Part shown: positions 31,083 through 39,517 of the stretch, piece by piece
Layout: each line of letters begins with the position of its first letter
Position numbering within the stretch: the first letter of the stretch is position 1
Source of the DNA: CAVYHX01 sp963768415
Lineage (GTDB): Bacteria; Pseudomonadota; Gammaproteobacteria; UBA9214
Direction of reading: 5' to 3'
Length of the DNA stretch: 40,173 bases
Assembly: GCA_963768415.1 (NCBI GenBank)
Contig: CAVYHX010000050.1
Span: 1 to 40,173, forward strand
The notes under the pieces: model-generated
The model's database searches: none
Told to the model about the DNA's origin: nothing
The model's input: only the letters and a program-made list of their open reading frames with translations
Position numbers and translations under genes: made by a program

Positions 31083-31109
31083 ACATCGGCTGATTGATGG
31101 CCAGCTTGA
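31083..31109 (-). promoter_or_regulatory. Sigma-28 (FliA)-like promoter of giant protein B
   Basis: On the - strand TCAAGCTG, an 11-base spacer and GCCGATGT form a sigma-28-like promoter. The -10 block is identical to that of paralogue A, while the spacer differs at four of 11 positions and the -35 block at one. Predicted start about 70 bases upstream of the ATG at 31003. Confidence 0.6.
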
Positions 31110-31495
31110 GGGGGGATGCGGGTTATTTTTAGTTAAAAAATGAGGGGCTTATCGGGTCAGCCCGGTGGCCAGCCAGACGCTCACGCGGGCCACGTGCCGG
31201 CAGGCATGCGGTGCGGGATTGCATGACGACAGGTCGCCACACCTGGTCGAGACCAGTGCCAACCGGCTCCCAGGCGGGTGCTGTGTCTGCCGACAACACG
31301 TGGCGGCAGACACCGTATCCCCGCGGCCTGCCATGCAAACAAATTGCTACCTGGCACAATATGTCTGACATGCCTGTAGCATGCGCACAGGAAGCCAGCC
31401 GGCATCAGCTGAATGGCGGTTGCCCGGGACCGCGCGCGGGGTGGTAGAATCGCTGCCTCATTCTCCACTCACCCACACGGAACATTCATTTAAAT
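31110..31495. other. Divergent intergenic region between giant protein B and purE
   Basis: No gene is supported. The left part resembles the region upstream of giant protein A. An inverted pair CACGTGGCGGC/GCCACGTG-like segments occurs near 31190-31310. TAGAAT at 31445-31450 may be the -10 of purE, 45 bases before its ATG. Confidence 0.5.
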
Positions 31496-31987
31496 ATGAG
31501 CACACCACAAGTCGCCGTCATCATGGGCAGCAACAGTGACTGGGATATCATGAAGCCAGCCGTCGACATGCTGGAAAAATTCGGTATTCCGCACGAAGCA
31601 AAAGTCATCTCGGCGCACCGCGCCACCGATTTGTTAATCGAGTATGCCGAGGGCCTGCGCGAACGCGGCTTTGCAGCGGCGATTGCCGGCGCCGGCGGGG
31701 CCGCGCATCTCGCGGGGGTACTGGCCGCCAAGACGACCCTGCCGGTCCTGGGCGTACCCATCCCGTCCAAGTATCTGAAAGGCATGGACTCCCTGCTATC
31801 CACCGTGCAAATGCCCAAGGGCATCCCGGTGGCAACCTTTGCCATTGGCGAGGCCGGCGCGGCGAATGCCGCACTCTATGCCGCCGCCATCATCGCGGTG
31901 ACCGACCCGGCCATGGCCGACAAGCTGGCGGTGTTCCGCAAGGACCAGGCAGAAATGGTCCGCAATATGACGTTACCGCCGGCGTGA
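31496..31987 (+). CDS. purE: N5-carboxyaminoimidazole ribonucleotide mutase PurE (class I)
   Basis: PurE moves the carboxyl group of N5-CAIR to C4, giving CAIR for PurC in purine synthesis. The 163-residue frame is intact and of normal length. VAVIMGSNSDWDIM, ISAHRATD (with the catalytic-site His), IAGAGGAAHLAGVLAAKT, VLGVPIPSK and VQMPKGIPVATFAIGEAGAANAAL are class I PurE motifs; the usual TP after SAHR is AT here. The ATG at 31496 follows ACGGAA. The stop overlaps the purK start (GTGA), so the two are translationally coupled. Confidence 0.95.
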   Translation: MSTPQVAVIMGSNSDWDIMKPAVDMLEKFGIPHEAKVISAHRATDLLIEYAEGLRERGFAAAIAGAGGAAHLAGVLAAKTTLPVLGVPIPSKYLKGMDSLLSTVQMPKGIPVATFAIGEAGAANAALYAAAIIAVTDPAMADKLAVFRKDQAEMVRNMTLPPA

Positions 31988-33111
31988 TCCTGCCTGACGC
32001 CACGCTGGGCATGATCGGCGGTGGCCAGCTGGGCCGCATGTTCACCATTGCGGCGCGTAGCATGGGTTACCAGGTGATCGTGCTGGATCCCGACCCCCAC
32101 TGCCCGGCCGGCAGCATCGCCAACCAGCACATCCAGTCCGAGTTTAGCGACCATGCCGCGCTTGACCTGCTGGGCGACTGCTGTGCCGCGATCACCAGTG
32201 AGTTCGAAAACCTGCCGGTGGACAGTCTGCGGCGGCTGCAGAAACATTGTCCGGTGCGGCCATCACCGGAAACCATTGCCCTGACGCAGGACCGCCTGGC
32301 CGTGAAGAACTATCTCGATGAGCATGAGTACCCCACGGTTAACTTCTACGACATCCAGGGCCTGGATGATCTCGAAGCCGCCATGGACGACATGGAACAG
32401 ACCGGTATTCTCAAGGTCGGCCTGCCGCGTTACCCCGGGCAGGGACAGCACATGGTCGAGTCGCTGGACGAGGCCGTCATCGCCTTCAAGGCCATGGGCG
32501 AACAGCCCTGTGTCCTGGAGGAACGCATCTTTGTCGCCCGGCGTCTCTCCGTCATCCTGGCACGCAGCATCGACGGCGAGGTCGAGACCTACCCGGTGGT
32601 GGAAAACTATTTCCGCAGCGGCCTGCTGGAAAGCTCGATGGCGCCGGCGGATATCGACAGCGAGATCGAGGAAAATGCCATCGGGATCGGCGTTGATATC
32701 GCCGATGACCTGGAACACTGCGGAGTACTCGCCGTGGAACTGTTCCAGACCGAGGATGACGAATTGCTGGTCGACTCCATTACACCGCGCCCGCACAACA
32801 GCGGGCACCTGACAGTCAATGCCTGTGTCACCTCACAGTTCGAACAACAGGTGCGTACCCTGTGCGGCCTGCCACCGGGCGATACCCAGATGCTGTCACC
32901 CGTGGCCATGGTCAACCTGATGGGCGATTTGTGGATCAGCGGCGAACCGCACTGGGAGGCCGTCTTCAGCGAACCCGCCGCCATGTTGCACCTGTACGGC
33001 AAACGCGAAGCACGGCCCGGCCGCAAGATGGGGCATATCAGTTGCCTGGCGGAAGATGCGGACAGCGCCTTTGAACTGGCGGAGTCAATCCGGGAAAAGC
33101 TCGCCCCCTGA
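31984..33111 (+). CDS. purK: N5-carboxyaminoimidazole ribonucleotide synthase PurK
   Basis: PurK is an ATP-grasp enzyme making N5-CAIR from AIR, bicarbonate and ATP. The 375-residue frame starts at GTG 31984 overlapping purE and is intact. LGMIGGGQLGRMFTIAAR, ITSEFENLPVDSL, RRLSVILARSIDGEVETYPVVEN and TPRPHNSGHLT identify it. Two usually strict signatures differ: the glycine loop expected near GYDGKGQ reads RYPGQGQ, and the expected NE before APRPHNSGH reads DS (VDSITPRPHNSGH). The enzyme may still work, since the purE-purK coupling is kept, but these changes touch ATP/Mg-binding positions. Confidence 0.92.
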   Translation: MILPDATLGMIGGGQLGRMFTIAARSMGYQVIVLDPDPHCPAGSIANQHIQSEFSDHAALDLLGDCCAAITSEFENLPVDSLRRLQKHCPVRPSPETIALTQDRLAVKNYLDEHEYPTVNFYDIQGLDDLEAAMDDMEQTGILKVGLPRYPGQGQHMVESLDEAVIAFKAMGEQPCVLEERIFVARRLSVILARSIDGEVETYPVVENYFRSGLLESSMAPADIDSEIEENAIGIGVDIADDLEHCGVLAVELFQTEDDELLVDSITPRPHNSGHLTVNACVTSQFEQQVRTLCGLPPGDTQMLSPVAMVNLMGDLWISGEPHWEAVFSEPAAMLHLYGKREARPGRKMGHISCLAEDADSAFELAESIREKLAP

Positions 33112-33408
33112 AAATTAAGTGTCGCACCGAATTGATCATTAAACGCTTGCCGGTTGCAGTGGTGCCTTATTCACTGCACAGACATGCCTGACAGCAAGAC
33201 ACCTTTCTGGTCGTTTTAAATGTCTACCGTGCTAATGAATTCTCCCTGTGCGCTGCTGCAGTGTGTGCCTGGTTACCGACGGCAGCGGTAACTATCTGAT
33301 ACATGGTGCGCAGCGTACTGGCTGCTGGTGTAACACCCAACCAGAGGATTAAATCCATGGCATTAGCCGCCAACTGAGGCATAATGCCTGACTTTTTTGG
33401 AGGCTCGA
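33112..33408. other. Intergenic region between purK and rdgC
   Basis: No coding frame, repeat or clear hairpin with a T-tract was seen in these 297 bases. The rdgC ribosome-binding site GGAGG lies at its right end (33399-33403). Confidence 0.5.
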
Positions 33409-34346
33409 ATGTGGTTTAGAAACCTGCAGCTGTACCGGCTTGACCAACCCCTCGACGCTGACGGCGGAGACGCTTGAGGAGCGCCTGCAGGCGCAGGCCT
33501 TTCGCGACTGCCGCAGCATGGAGCTGGCGTCGACCGGCTGGGCGCCGCCGCTGGGCCGCCACGGTCAGCTGCGGGTGCATGCGGTCAGTGGTTACCTGAT
33601 GATTTGCCAGCGCCGGGCGGAGAAGATCATTCCGGCCGGGGTGGTCCGGCAGTTGCTCGATGACAAGGTGGCGGAGGTCGAGGCCAATGAGTCACGGGAT
33701 ATCTACCGCCGTGAACGGCTGCGCATGAAAGACGAGATCATCACCGACCTGCTGCCGCGCGCACTGACCCGCATCACCGATCGTTATGCCTACATCGACA
33801 CCCACAGCCAGCTGCTGGTCGTCGACAGCCCCAGTCCGGGCAAGGCCGAGGAACTGCTCGCCAGCCTGCGCATCTCACTCGGCCGGCTGCCCGCCACCCC
33901 GTTGCAGACCCGGCACGCACCGCGGGACTTCATGACCCGCTGGCTTAACGGGGAACGCCTGCCCGACGGTTTCGGCCTCGGCGCCGAATGCGAACTGCGC
34001 CACCCGGATCCGGAGGGTGGCGTGACTCAACTGCAAGCGCCAGGACCTGTCCGCCGGGGAGATCCGCCAGCATGTGAAAAACGGCAAGTATGCCTGCCGC
34101 CTCGAGCTGCACTGGCGCGAACGCCTGGCCTTTGTCCTGCACGATGACCTGTCCATCAAGCGACTGCGCTTCGAGGACGTCGTCCGCGACGCGGCCGAGG
34201 ACGTGGAGGCGGAGGATTTCGCCAGCCGCTTCGATCTGGACTTTGCCCTGATGACACTGGAACTGGCGGAATTTATACCCCAGCTGCTGCAGGCACTGGG
34301 CGGCGAGGAACAGGCACCGGGACAGGCCGAGGGCCAGGCGGCGTAG
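33409..34346 (+). CDS. rdgC: Recombination-associated protein RdgC (two frameshifts)
   Basis: RdgC is a ring-shaped nucleoid-associated DNA-binding protein that restrains RecA. The start ATG at 33409-33411, with GGAGG five bases upstream, reads MWFRNLQLYRL, as expected. A shift near 33440 leads to TAETLEERLQAQAFRDC, GWAPPLGRHG, LMICQRRAEKIIPAGVV and DEIITDLLPRAL. A second near 34030 leads to KNGKYACRLELHWRERLAFV, LSIKRLRFEDVV and EDFASRFDLDFALMTLELAE, the conserved C-terminus. Reconstructed length ~312 residues, close to the family norm of ~300. The frame from 33440 alone would miss the true N-terminus. Confidence 0.92.
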
Positions 34347-34380
34347 TTCACCGAATAAAGCTAACTACCTGTTTTTATAT

Positions 34381-34406
34381 CTCCTCTCCCTGTGGGAGAG
34401 GAGATA
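34381..34406. repeat. Hairpin after rdgC
   Basis: CTCCTCTCCC and GGGAGAGGAG pair around a short TGT loop, a 10-bp stem ~35 bases after the rdgC stop. It is flanked by A/T-rich DNA (TTTTTATAT before, ATATAG after), so a terminator role is possible but there is no clean T-tract after the stem on the + strand. Confidence 0.45.
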
Positions 34407-34524
34407 TAGTGACTGGCATTCGCGTCCAGTGTGTCATGGCAGTCACTATCAATATTTTCTTTCATCCCGTGACAGTTAATTCAACAAGCAGTGACGGGGC
34501 AGCACCGAGCTTGTATATATCAGG

Positions 34525-34600
34525 CTCTTCCCCAAATCGAGTGGGTAGATTACCGTTGTAGGGCCGAATTCATTCGGCCAACAACCCTGCCATCAGCAGG
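34525..34600 (+). repeat. Dispersed palindromic repeat element, copy C (partial)
   Basis: The dyad GGCCGAAT-TC-ATTCGGCC at about 34563-34580 is followed by CAACAACCCTGCCATCAGCAGG, matching the right half of copy A. To the left, TCTTCCCCAAATCGAGTGGGTA resembles the GATCTTCCCC end of the element. It lies just upstream of the DUF6498 gene in a gene-free gap (34347-34611). Confidence 0.65.
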
Positions 34601-34611
34601 CGTGCGGCACT

Positions 34612-35334
34612 GTGACATTGTGTACAATTGGTTGCTATCCGGCTGCCGGGTTTACCCGCTTGAAGCAATTACTCGATCTCACTCCAGCCCAGCTGGCACT
34701 GGTATCTGCCAATCTCATTCCGTTGTTTGGCGTGCTCTATCTCGACTGGGATGTCGGCTCGATCGTCGTGCTTTACTGGCTCGAGAATCTCGTTATCGGT
34801 GGCTACACCATCCTCAAGATGCTGGTCACGGAAAAACTCGGCGCACTGTTCAATGTCGTGTTTTTCACGGTTCATTACGGTGGGTTCTGTGCAATACACG
34901 GGATGTTGGTGCTGGAGCTGATAACGACCGGCGCCGGCAGTCCGGAGACATTGCCGGAAACCAGCTGGCCGGGTCCACTGGTGCTGATCGAAATGTTCAT
35001 CGACCTGGTGCACCGGTTATTTACTGCCGCGCCTGAACATTTCACCTGGGTCATCATCGCCATGGTCCTGAGTCACGGAGTGTCTTTTGCGCTGAACTTC
35101 ATCGGGCAGGGGGAATACAAGAGCACTAGCGCACAGAAACTTATGACAGCCCCCTACAAGCGGATCGCCGTGCTGCATATCGCGATCATTGCGGGTGCCT
35201 TTCTGATCAAGCAGCTCGGTTCACCACTCGGGTTGCTGCTGGCACTGGTTGTATTCAAGATCATCCTGGATATCAAGCTGCATACACGTTCACACCAGCC
35301 TGACCGGCCGGAGACCCGGGCCGATGCCGCCTGA
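34612..35334 (+). CDS. DUF6498-like integral membrane protein
   Basis: This is a predicted polytopic inner-membrane protein of unknown role. It has hydrophobic helices at about residues 30-50, 50-75, 80-105, 130-150, 155-180 and 195-225. The segments VLYWLENLVIGGYTILKML and FFTVHYGGFCAIHGMLV, and the later SHGVSFALNFIGQGEY, match what I know of the DUF6498 family. The frame is intact. The GTG at 34612 gives 240 residues; the TTG at 34660 (starting at KQLLDLTPAQLALVSANL) is an equally plausible start, and neither has an obvious ribosome-binding site. The next gene follows after ~40 bases. Confidence 0.75.
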   Translation: MTLCTIGCYPAAGFTRLKQLLDLTPAQLALVSANLIPLFGVLYLDWDVGSIVVLYWLENLVIGGYTILKMLVTEKLGALFNVVFFTVHYGGFCAIHGMLVLELITTGAGSPETLPETSWPGPLVLIEMFIDLVHRLFTAAPEHFTWVIIAMVLSHGVSFALNFIGQGEYKSTSAQKLMTAPYKRIAVLHIAIIAGAFLIKQLGSPLGLLLALVVFKIILDIKLHTRSHQPDRPETRADAA

Positions 35335-35375
35335 GACAACCCTGGCAGGCACGCAGGTCCACGCACGGGGATTGC

Positions 35376-35868
35376 ATGATGGCTGAAGAAGATTTCAGTG
35401 CACCGGAACACCGGCATGGTCCCGGGGTGCGGATTCATCCGCCCTTGATCTATGCAAGCAGCATCCTCTGCGGCATCGGCCTGAATCACCCCTGGCCGCA
35501 ACCCATGCCATTCGGAATACAGGGGACCATCTATGCCGGCGCCATCCTGGCCGCGGTGGTGTTGCTGGCCGCACTGTGTATCTACGAATTTCACCGGGCG
35601 GGTACCGATGTGCGGCCGGACAAACCGGACAGTGCCCTGATCACCAGCGGGCCCTATTGCCTGACGCGCAACCCCCTGTATATCGGCCTGACGCTGGTCC
35701 AGATCGCCGCCGCCGTCGTGGCTGGACAATGCCTGGGTGCTGGCCATGGCGCCGGTTTCCATGGCGGTGATTACGGCTTATGCCATCCGCCGGGAAGAAC
35801 GCTACCTGGAACTGGTGTTTGGTCAGGCCTATCTGGACTACAAGCAACGGGTGCGCCGCTGGCTGTGA
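35376..35868 (+). CDS. Isoprenylcysteine carboxyl methyltransferase-like membrane protein (one frameshift)
   Basis: The protein belongs to the small membrane methyltransferase group (ICMT/PEMT-like). Hydrophobic segments near residues 20-35 and 50-70 precede the conserved LITSGPYCLTRNPLYIGLTL (Arg-Asn-Pro-x-Tyr-x-Gly core). The frame breaks near 35720: the long frame continues as nonsense, while the correct one reads LDNAWVLAMAPVSMAVITAY, then the typical REERYLELVFGQAYLDYKQRVRRWL ending at 35866-35868. About 164 residues. The methyl acceptor is unknown; bacterial members rarely have a defined substrate. It is one base from the next gene, suggesting co-transcription. Confidence 0.82.
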
Positions 35869-35869
35869 C

Positions 35870-36295
35870 ATGAGTATTTTCGAAAAACTGTTCCGCAGGC
35901 GGCCGCGCCAGGCGACACCGGTGGAGCAGGTCAGCACCATCCTCGGGCGTTTCACCACGGCCACCCTTATGGGCGTTGACCGGGAAGATATCGGGCGCTA
36001 CCCCGCGAAACAACACAAGGTCATGGCCTTCCATTTCGGCGCCATCGAATACCTGGGGGAGCAGTTCGGGCTCGATGAAATACAGATACTGGGCGTGTTT
36101 GTCATGTTCCTGGACAAGTACTTCAATATGCCCGTAGCCGAGACCGGCAGCATCAGCGAGCGCCTGCAGGGATTTCGCGACCATCCGGACGAGCGCCGCT
36201 ATCTGGAGGCCGGCCGGGAGGTATTCCGGCGCTGGCATGAGCAGAATGACCGCCGGGCACCGCTGGAACTTGGCGAACTGCTGAAAGGGTCCTGA
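35870..36295 (+). CDS. Hypothetical protein, 141 residues
   Basis: Family not recognised. The ATG at 35870-35872 follows the previous stop by one base. The protein is soluble and helical, beginning MSIFEKLFRRRPRQ, with a hydrophobic middle (HFGAIEYLGEQFGLDEIQIL, VFVMFLDKYFNM) and a charged C-terminal third (RRYLEAGREVFRRWHEQND). No signal peptide or cofactor motif is seen. An upstream in-frame extension to 35780 only reads through the methyltransferase gene in the wrong frame. Coupled expression with the upstream genes is likely from spacing. Confidence 0.75.
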   Translation: MSIFEKLFRRRPRQATPVEQVSTILGRFTTATLMGVDREDIGRYPAKQHKVMAFHFGAIEYLGEQFGLDEIQILGVFVMFLDKYFNMPVAETGSISERLQGFRDHPDERRYLEAGREVFRRWHEQNDRRAPLELGELLKGS

Positions 36296-36351
36296 ACCGG
36301 GCGCATGGCAGTCCGCTCTGGTAGAATGCTATATTTCGGCGATATCAGCCC

Positions 36352-38256
36352 ATGACGAATTTCCCGCTACTCGAGACCATCAACTCCCCCGCCGATCTGC
36401 GGCGGCTGGGCACCGGGGATCTGCCGGGCCTGTCCGGCGAATTACGCGAGTTCCTGATCGAGTCGGTCGCCAACACCGGCGGGCACCTGGCTGCCGGGCT
36501 GGGGACGGTCGAGCTGACCATTGCCCTGCACTATGTCTTCAACACCCCGACGGACCGTCTGGTCTGGGATATCGGCCACCAGGCCTATCCCCACAAGATC
36601 CTGACCGGCCGCCGGGATGCCATGCACAGCCTGCGCGAACGGGACGGGTTAAGCGGTTTTCTGAGCCGCAGCGAAAGCGAATATGACGCCTTCGGCGCCG
36701 GCCATTCCAGTACCTCGATCAGTGCCGCGCTGGGCATGGCAATTGCGGCACGGCGCGAAGCCGCAGGCCGGCAATGTGTCGCCATCATCGGCGACGGCGC
36801 CATGACGGCGGGTATGGCCTTTGAGGCACTGAATAACGCCGGTGATCAGGACTGTGACCTGCTGGTCATCCTGAATGACAACGAGATGTCGATTTCGCGC
36901 AACCGGGGGGCAATGCACAATTACCTGGCGCGCATACTCTCCGGGCGTTTTTATACCGGCGTACGCCGGGGCAGTAAAAACCTGCTGAATAAACAACCAC
37001 GCCTGCAAAAATACCTGCGGCGCTGGGAAGAACACCTGAAAGGCATGGTCTTGCCGGGCACCCTGTTCGAGGAGCTCGGATTCAACTATATCGGCCCGGT
37101 AGACGGGCACGACATGCCTACCCTGATATCCACATTGAGTAACCTGAGCAAGGTCGGGGGACGCCGCTTCCTGCACGTGGTAACCCAGAAAGGCAGAGGC
37201 TACCATCCCGCCGAGCAGGACCCCTGCAATTATCACGGCGTCACCCCCTTCAACCGTGAAACCGGTGTTCTGAGCAAGGTTGCGGCAAGCAGCAAGACTT
37301 ATACGGGGGTATTCGGTGACTGGCTGTGTGATATGAGCAGCGCCGACGACCGGCTCATGGGCATTACACCCGCCATGTGCGAAGGCTCCGGCATGGTACG
37401 GTTTGCAAAGGAATTCAGCACGCGCTATTTTGATGTCGGGATTGCCGAACAGCACGCTGTGACCTTCGGTGCGGGACTGGCATGCGACGGACTCAAGCCG
37501 GTCGTGGCCATTTATTCAACCTTCCTGCAACGCGCCTACGACCAGTTGATTCATGATGTGGCACTGCAAAACCTGGACGTCACCTTTGCCATCGACCGTG
37601 CCGGACTGGTCGGTGCCGACGGGGCAACCCATGCCGGCGTGTTCGACCTGAGTTTTCTGCGCTGTGTGCCGAACATGGTGGTCATGGCGCCGGCAGATGA
37701 GCAGGAATGCCGCGCCATGTTAACGACTGCCTATCAACACACCGGACCTGCGGCGGTACGCTATCCACGCGGTACCGGCCCGGGTACTGCACCGGGCACG
37801 TCACTGGAAGCATTGCCGCTCGGCAAGGCGATCATCCGCCGCCAGGGCGAACAGGTTGCGATCCTCGCCTTCGGCAGCCGTGTAGCGGCTGCACTCGAGG
37901 CCGGCGCGGCGCTCAATGCGACTGTCGTGAACATGCGTTTTATCAAACCCCTGGATATCGACATGATCAAACTGGTCGCCGCAGAATACGGACTCATCGT
38001 GACGGTCGAGGAAAACACCCTGCAGGGTGGCGCCGGCTCCGCGGTGAACGAGGCCTTGCATGCACAAGGTTGTGTATGCCGCGTGTTGAACCTCGGAATC
38101 CCGGACCGGTTCATCGGTCATGGCAGCCACGCGCAGCAACTGGCCGAATGCGGGCTCGATGCGCACGGCATCCGGTCCGCAATCGAGGCATCCAGTGACC
38201 CCGCACTCCAGGTGAGCACCCGAACTGCAGCAGAGGCAGGCCTGACATATCGCTGA
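36352..38256 (+). CDS. dxs: 1-deoxy-D-xylulose-5-phosphate synthase
   Basis: DXS condenses pyruvate and glyceraldehyde 3-phosphate with thiamine diphosphate in the first step of the MEP isoprenoid pathway. The 634-residue frame is intact. Seen in order: LVWDIGHQAYPHKILTGR, GHSSTSISAALGMA, the TPP-binding GDGAMTAGMAFEALNNAG..NDNEMSIS, FDVGIAEQHAVTFGAGLA with the catalytic Glu, YSTFLQRAYDQLIHDVALQ and FAIDRAGLVGADGATHAG, then the C-terminal transketolase domain (EENTLQGGAGSAVNE). Some residues linking the first and second domains seem shorter than in E. coli, but length is normal. TAGAAT at 36322-36327 may be the -10 of its own promoter. Confidence 0.96.
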   Translation: MTNFPLLETINSPADLRRLGTGDLPGLSGELREFLIESVANTGGHLAAGLGTVELTIALHYVFNTPTDRLVWDIGHQAYPHKILTGRRDAMHSLRERDGLSGFLSRSESEYDAFGAGHSSTSISAALGMAIAARREAAGRQCVAIIGDGAMTAGMAFEALNNAGDQDCDLLVILNDNEMSISRNRGAMHNYLARILSGRFYTGVRRGSKNLLNKQPRLQKYLRRWEEHLKGMVLPGTLFEELGFNYIGPVDGHDMPTLISTLSNLSKVGGRRFLHVVTQKGRGYHPAEQDPCNYHGVTPFNRETGVLSKVAASSKTYTGVFGDWLCDMSSADDRLMGITPAMCEGSGMVRFAKEFSTRYFDVGIAEQHAVTFGAGLACDGLKPVVAIYSTFLQRAYDQLIHDVALQNLDVTFAIDRAGLVGADGATHAGVFDLSFLRCVPNMVVMAPADEQECRAMLTTAYQHTGPAAVRYPRGTGPGTAPGTSLEALPLGKAIIRRQGEQVAILAFGSRVAAALEAGAALNATVVNMRFIKPLDIDMIKLVAAEYGLIVTVEENTLQGGAGSAVNEALHAQGCVCRVLNLGIPDRFIGHGSHAQQLAECGLDAHGIRSAIEASSDPALQVSTRTAAEAGLTYR

Positions 38257-38342
38257 ACCCGCACACCTGAAGGCAACAATTGCCGGGGGTATCCAGACTT
38301 GCGGGGTATATTTCCCGGCTGGAAAGAAATGTGTGCGGCGGT

Positions 38343-39266
38343 TTACTTTTTACCCGTTTTTTCGTCATCCCCGTCCAGCGGCATCTCATAGGACGCCATG
38401 CTGGGGCGCGCCATATCATCGTGCTCCGTGGACTTGCGGTCACCACGGCGACTCAAGTGCCGCTCCAGTGCATCACTCTTCAGGGGAATGGTTTCCTCGG
38501 CATACATGATCTGGCGGATCATCCGGTCGCCAAATTCCAGCAGCGCCAGATCGTCTTCCAGGATCCTGTCCATGGTCTCCTGGTCAACATCGTAGGTCGT
38601 GCTGAAGCCTTCACTCTTCACGAATTCACGGAAGCGGTCCATGTCATAACAGGCCATGAAGAAAAACCTCAGGCTGGTCTTCGACATATTGCCGATGGCC
38701 GGGCCGGCGGACTTCACCTTCAGGATCAGCTGCCGCCAGGGTCTGCCAAGCTCATCGTAATCTTCCAGCCCCTGTTCCTCGCGATACTCATCAATGGTGA
38801 GCTTGCGATCCTCGAAATGACCGTGGCAGTGGTCTTCGGTGACCAGGGCATAGGACGCGCGATCGAAGTTCTCGTCCTGGCGGCGGGTCGACAGCAGACC
38901 GATCGGGTAATAACGGCAGGCGGTCGGGCGGTCCGTGTACACACTGCAGCCTTCAGCGGTGACGAACTGGCACTCATTGGTCCCTTCTTTCGGCTTGTAC
39001 TTCACCCCGGCGACACTGTTCTTGCCGAACTCGAAGGGCTCGGTGTACAGGCGCAGAAACTCGGTCGAGGTAATCCCGAGGCGTTTTTTCAGCCGAATGA
39101 TGTCATACGGCGTCAGCATGATGTCGATGTTCTTGCAGCAGGCATTGAAGCAGTCGATGTCCTTGTGGCAGCGGAACTGGATGACAGCATCCCCGAGTAA
39201 CTGGGCGGGAATGACCGGACTGTCCGGCAGCGGAGATTCTTCGATTAGCTTCTCTTTGTCTGACAT
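38343..39266 (-). CDS. YkgJ-family cysteine-cluster protein
   Basis: This is a cytoplasmic protein with a putative zinc- or iron-binding cysteine cluster. The start ATG (39264-39266, MSDKEKLIEESP) has GAGGTG about 9 bases upstream; a longer in-frame ATG at 39281 lacks this. The cluster is spread over FRCHKDIDCFNACCKNIDIMLT, a Cys in GTNECQF, CSVYTDRPTACRYYP and DHCHGHF, the arrangement of the YkgJ (CxxCxxxC-type) family. The C-terminal ~80 residues are charged and probably unstructured (RRGDRKSTEHDDMARP..GDDEKTGKK). It is intact, 307 residues. It follows aprA on the same strand after a strong terminator, so it is likely transcribed separately. Confidence 0.85.
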   Translation of the reverse strand: MSDKEKLIEESPLPDSPVIPAQLLGDAVIQFRCHKDIDCFNACCKNIDIMLTPYDIIRLKKRLGITSTEFLRLYTEPFEFGKNSVAGVKYKPKEGTNECQFVTAEGCSVYTDRPTACRYYPIGLLSTRRQDENFDRASYALVTEDHCHGHFEDRKLTIDEYREEQGLEDYDELGRPWRQLILKVKSAGPAIGNMSKTSLRFFFMACYDMDRFREFVKSEGFSTTYDVDQETMDRILEDDLALLEFGDRMIRQIMYAEETIPLKSDALERHLSRRGDRKSTEHDDMARPSMASYEMPLDGDDEKTGKK

Positions 39267-39307
39267 CGTGTTGCACCTCAATTTAATACATACATTTTCT
39301 TAACTGC

Positions 39308-39378
39308 AGGTTGGGCAAAGCGCAGCGTGCCCAACATGGCAATCATGAATGTTGGGCACGCTGCGCTTTGCCCAACCT
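39308..39378. repeat. Perfect 30-bp inverted repeat
   Basis: Arms at 39308-39337 and 39349-39378 are exact reverse complements around an 11-base loop; each arm contains TTGGGCAAAGCGC and GCGTGCCCAAC. A degenerate single arm occurs at 12401-12438. It lies between aprA and the YkgJ-family gene. Confidence 0.85.
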
Positions 39379-39440
39379 ACTTAATGACGGGATAATATTC
39401 ATTAATCAGAGCATCCTCAATATTTTCGATCGCACAAAAA

Positions 39441-39478
39441 TAAAAAAAGTCCGGGTACCGCAAGGCACCCGGACTTTG
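39441..39478 (-). terminator. Rho-independent terminator of aprA
   Basis: Read on the - strand, AAGTCCGGGTGCC, loop TTGC and GGTACCCGGACTT form a ~13-bp GC-rich stem followed directly by TTTTTATTTTT. It begins about 40 bases after the aprA stop codon, a textbook intrinsic terminator. Confidence 0.92.
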
Positions 39479-39517
39479 TACTATGAAGACAGAATTAAAT
39501 TCTGTCCCGGACAGCTG

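Noticed and set aside
31080..31108. TTGACA at 31080-31085 as a sigma-70 promoter for purE
   Set aside because: No -10 hexamer occurs 16-18 bases downstream and purE is 400 bases away. The complementary strand reading as a sigma-28 element fits better.
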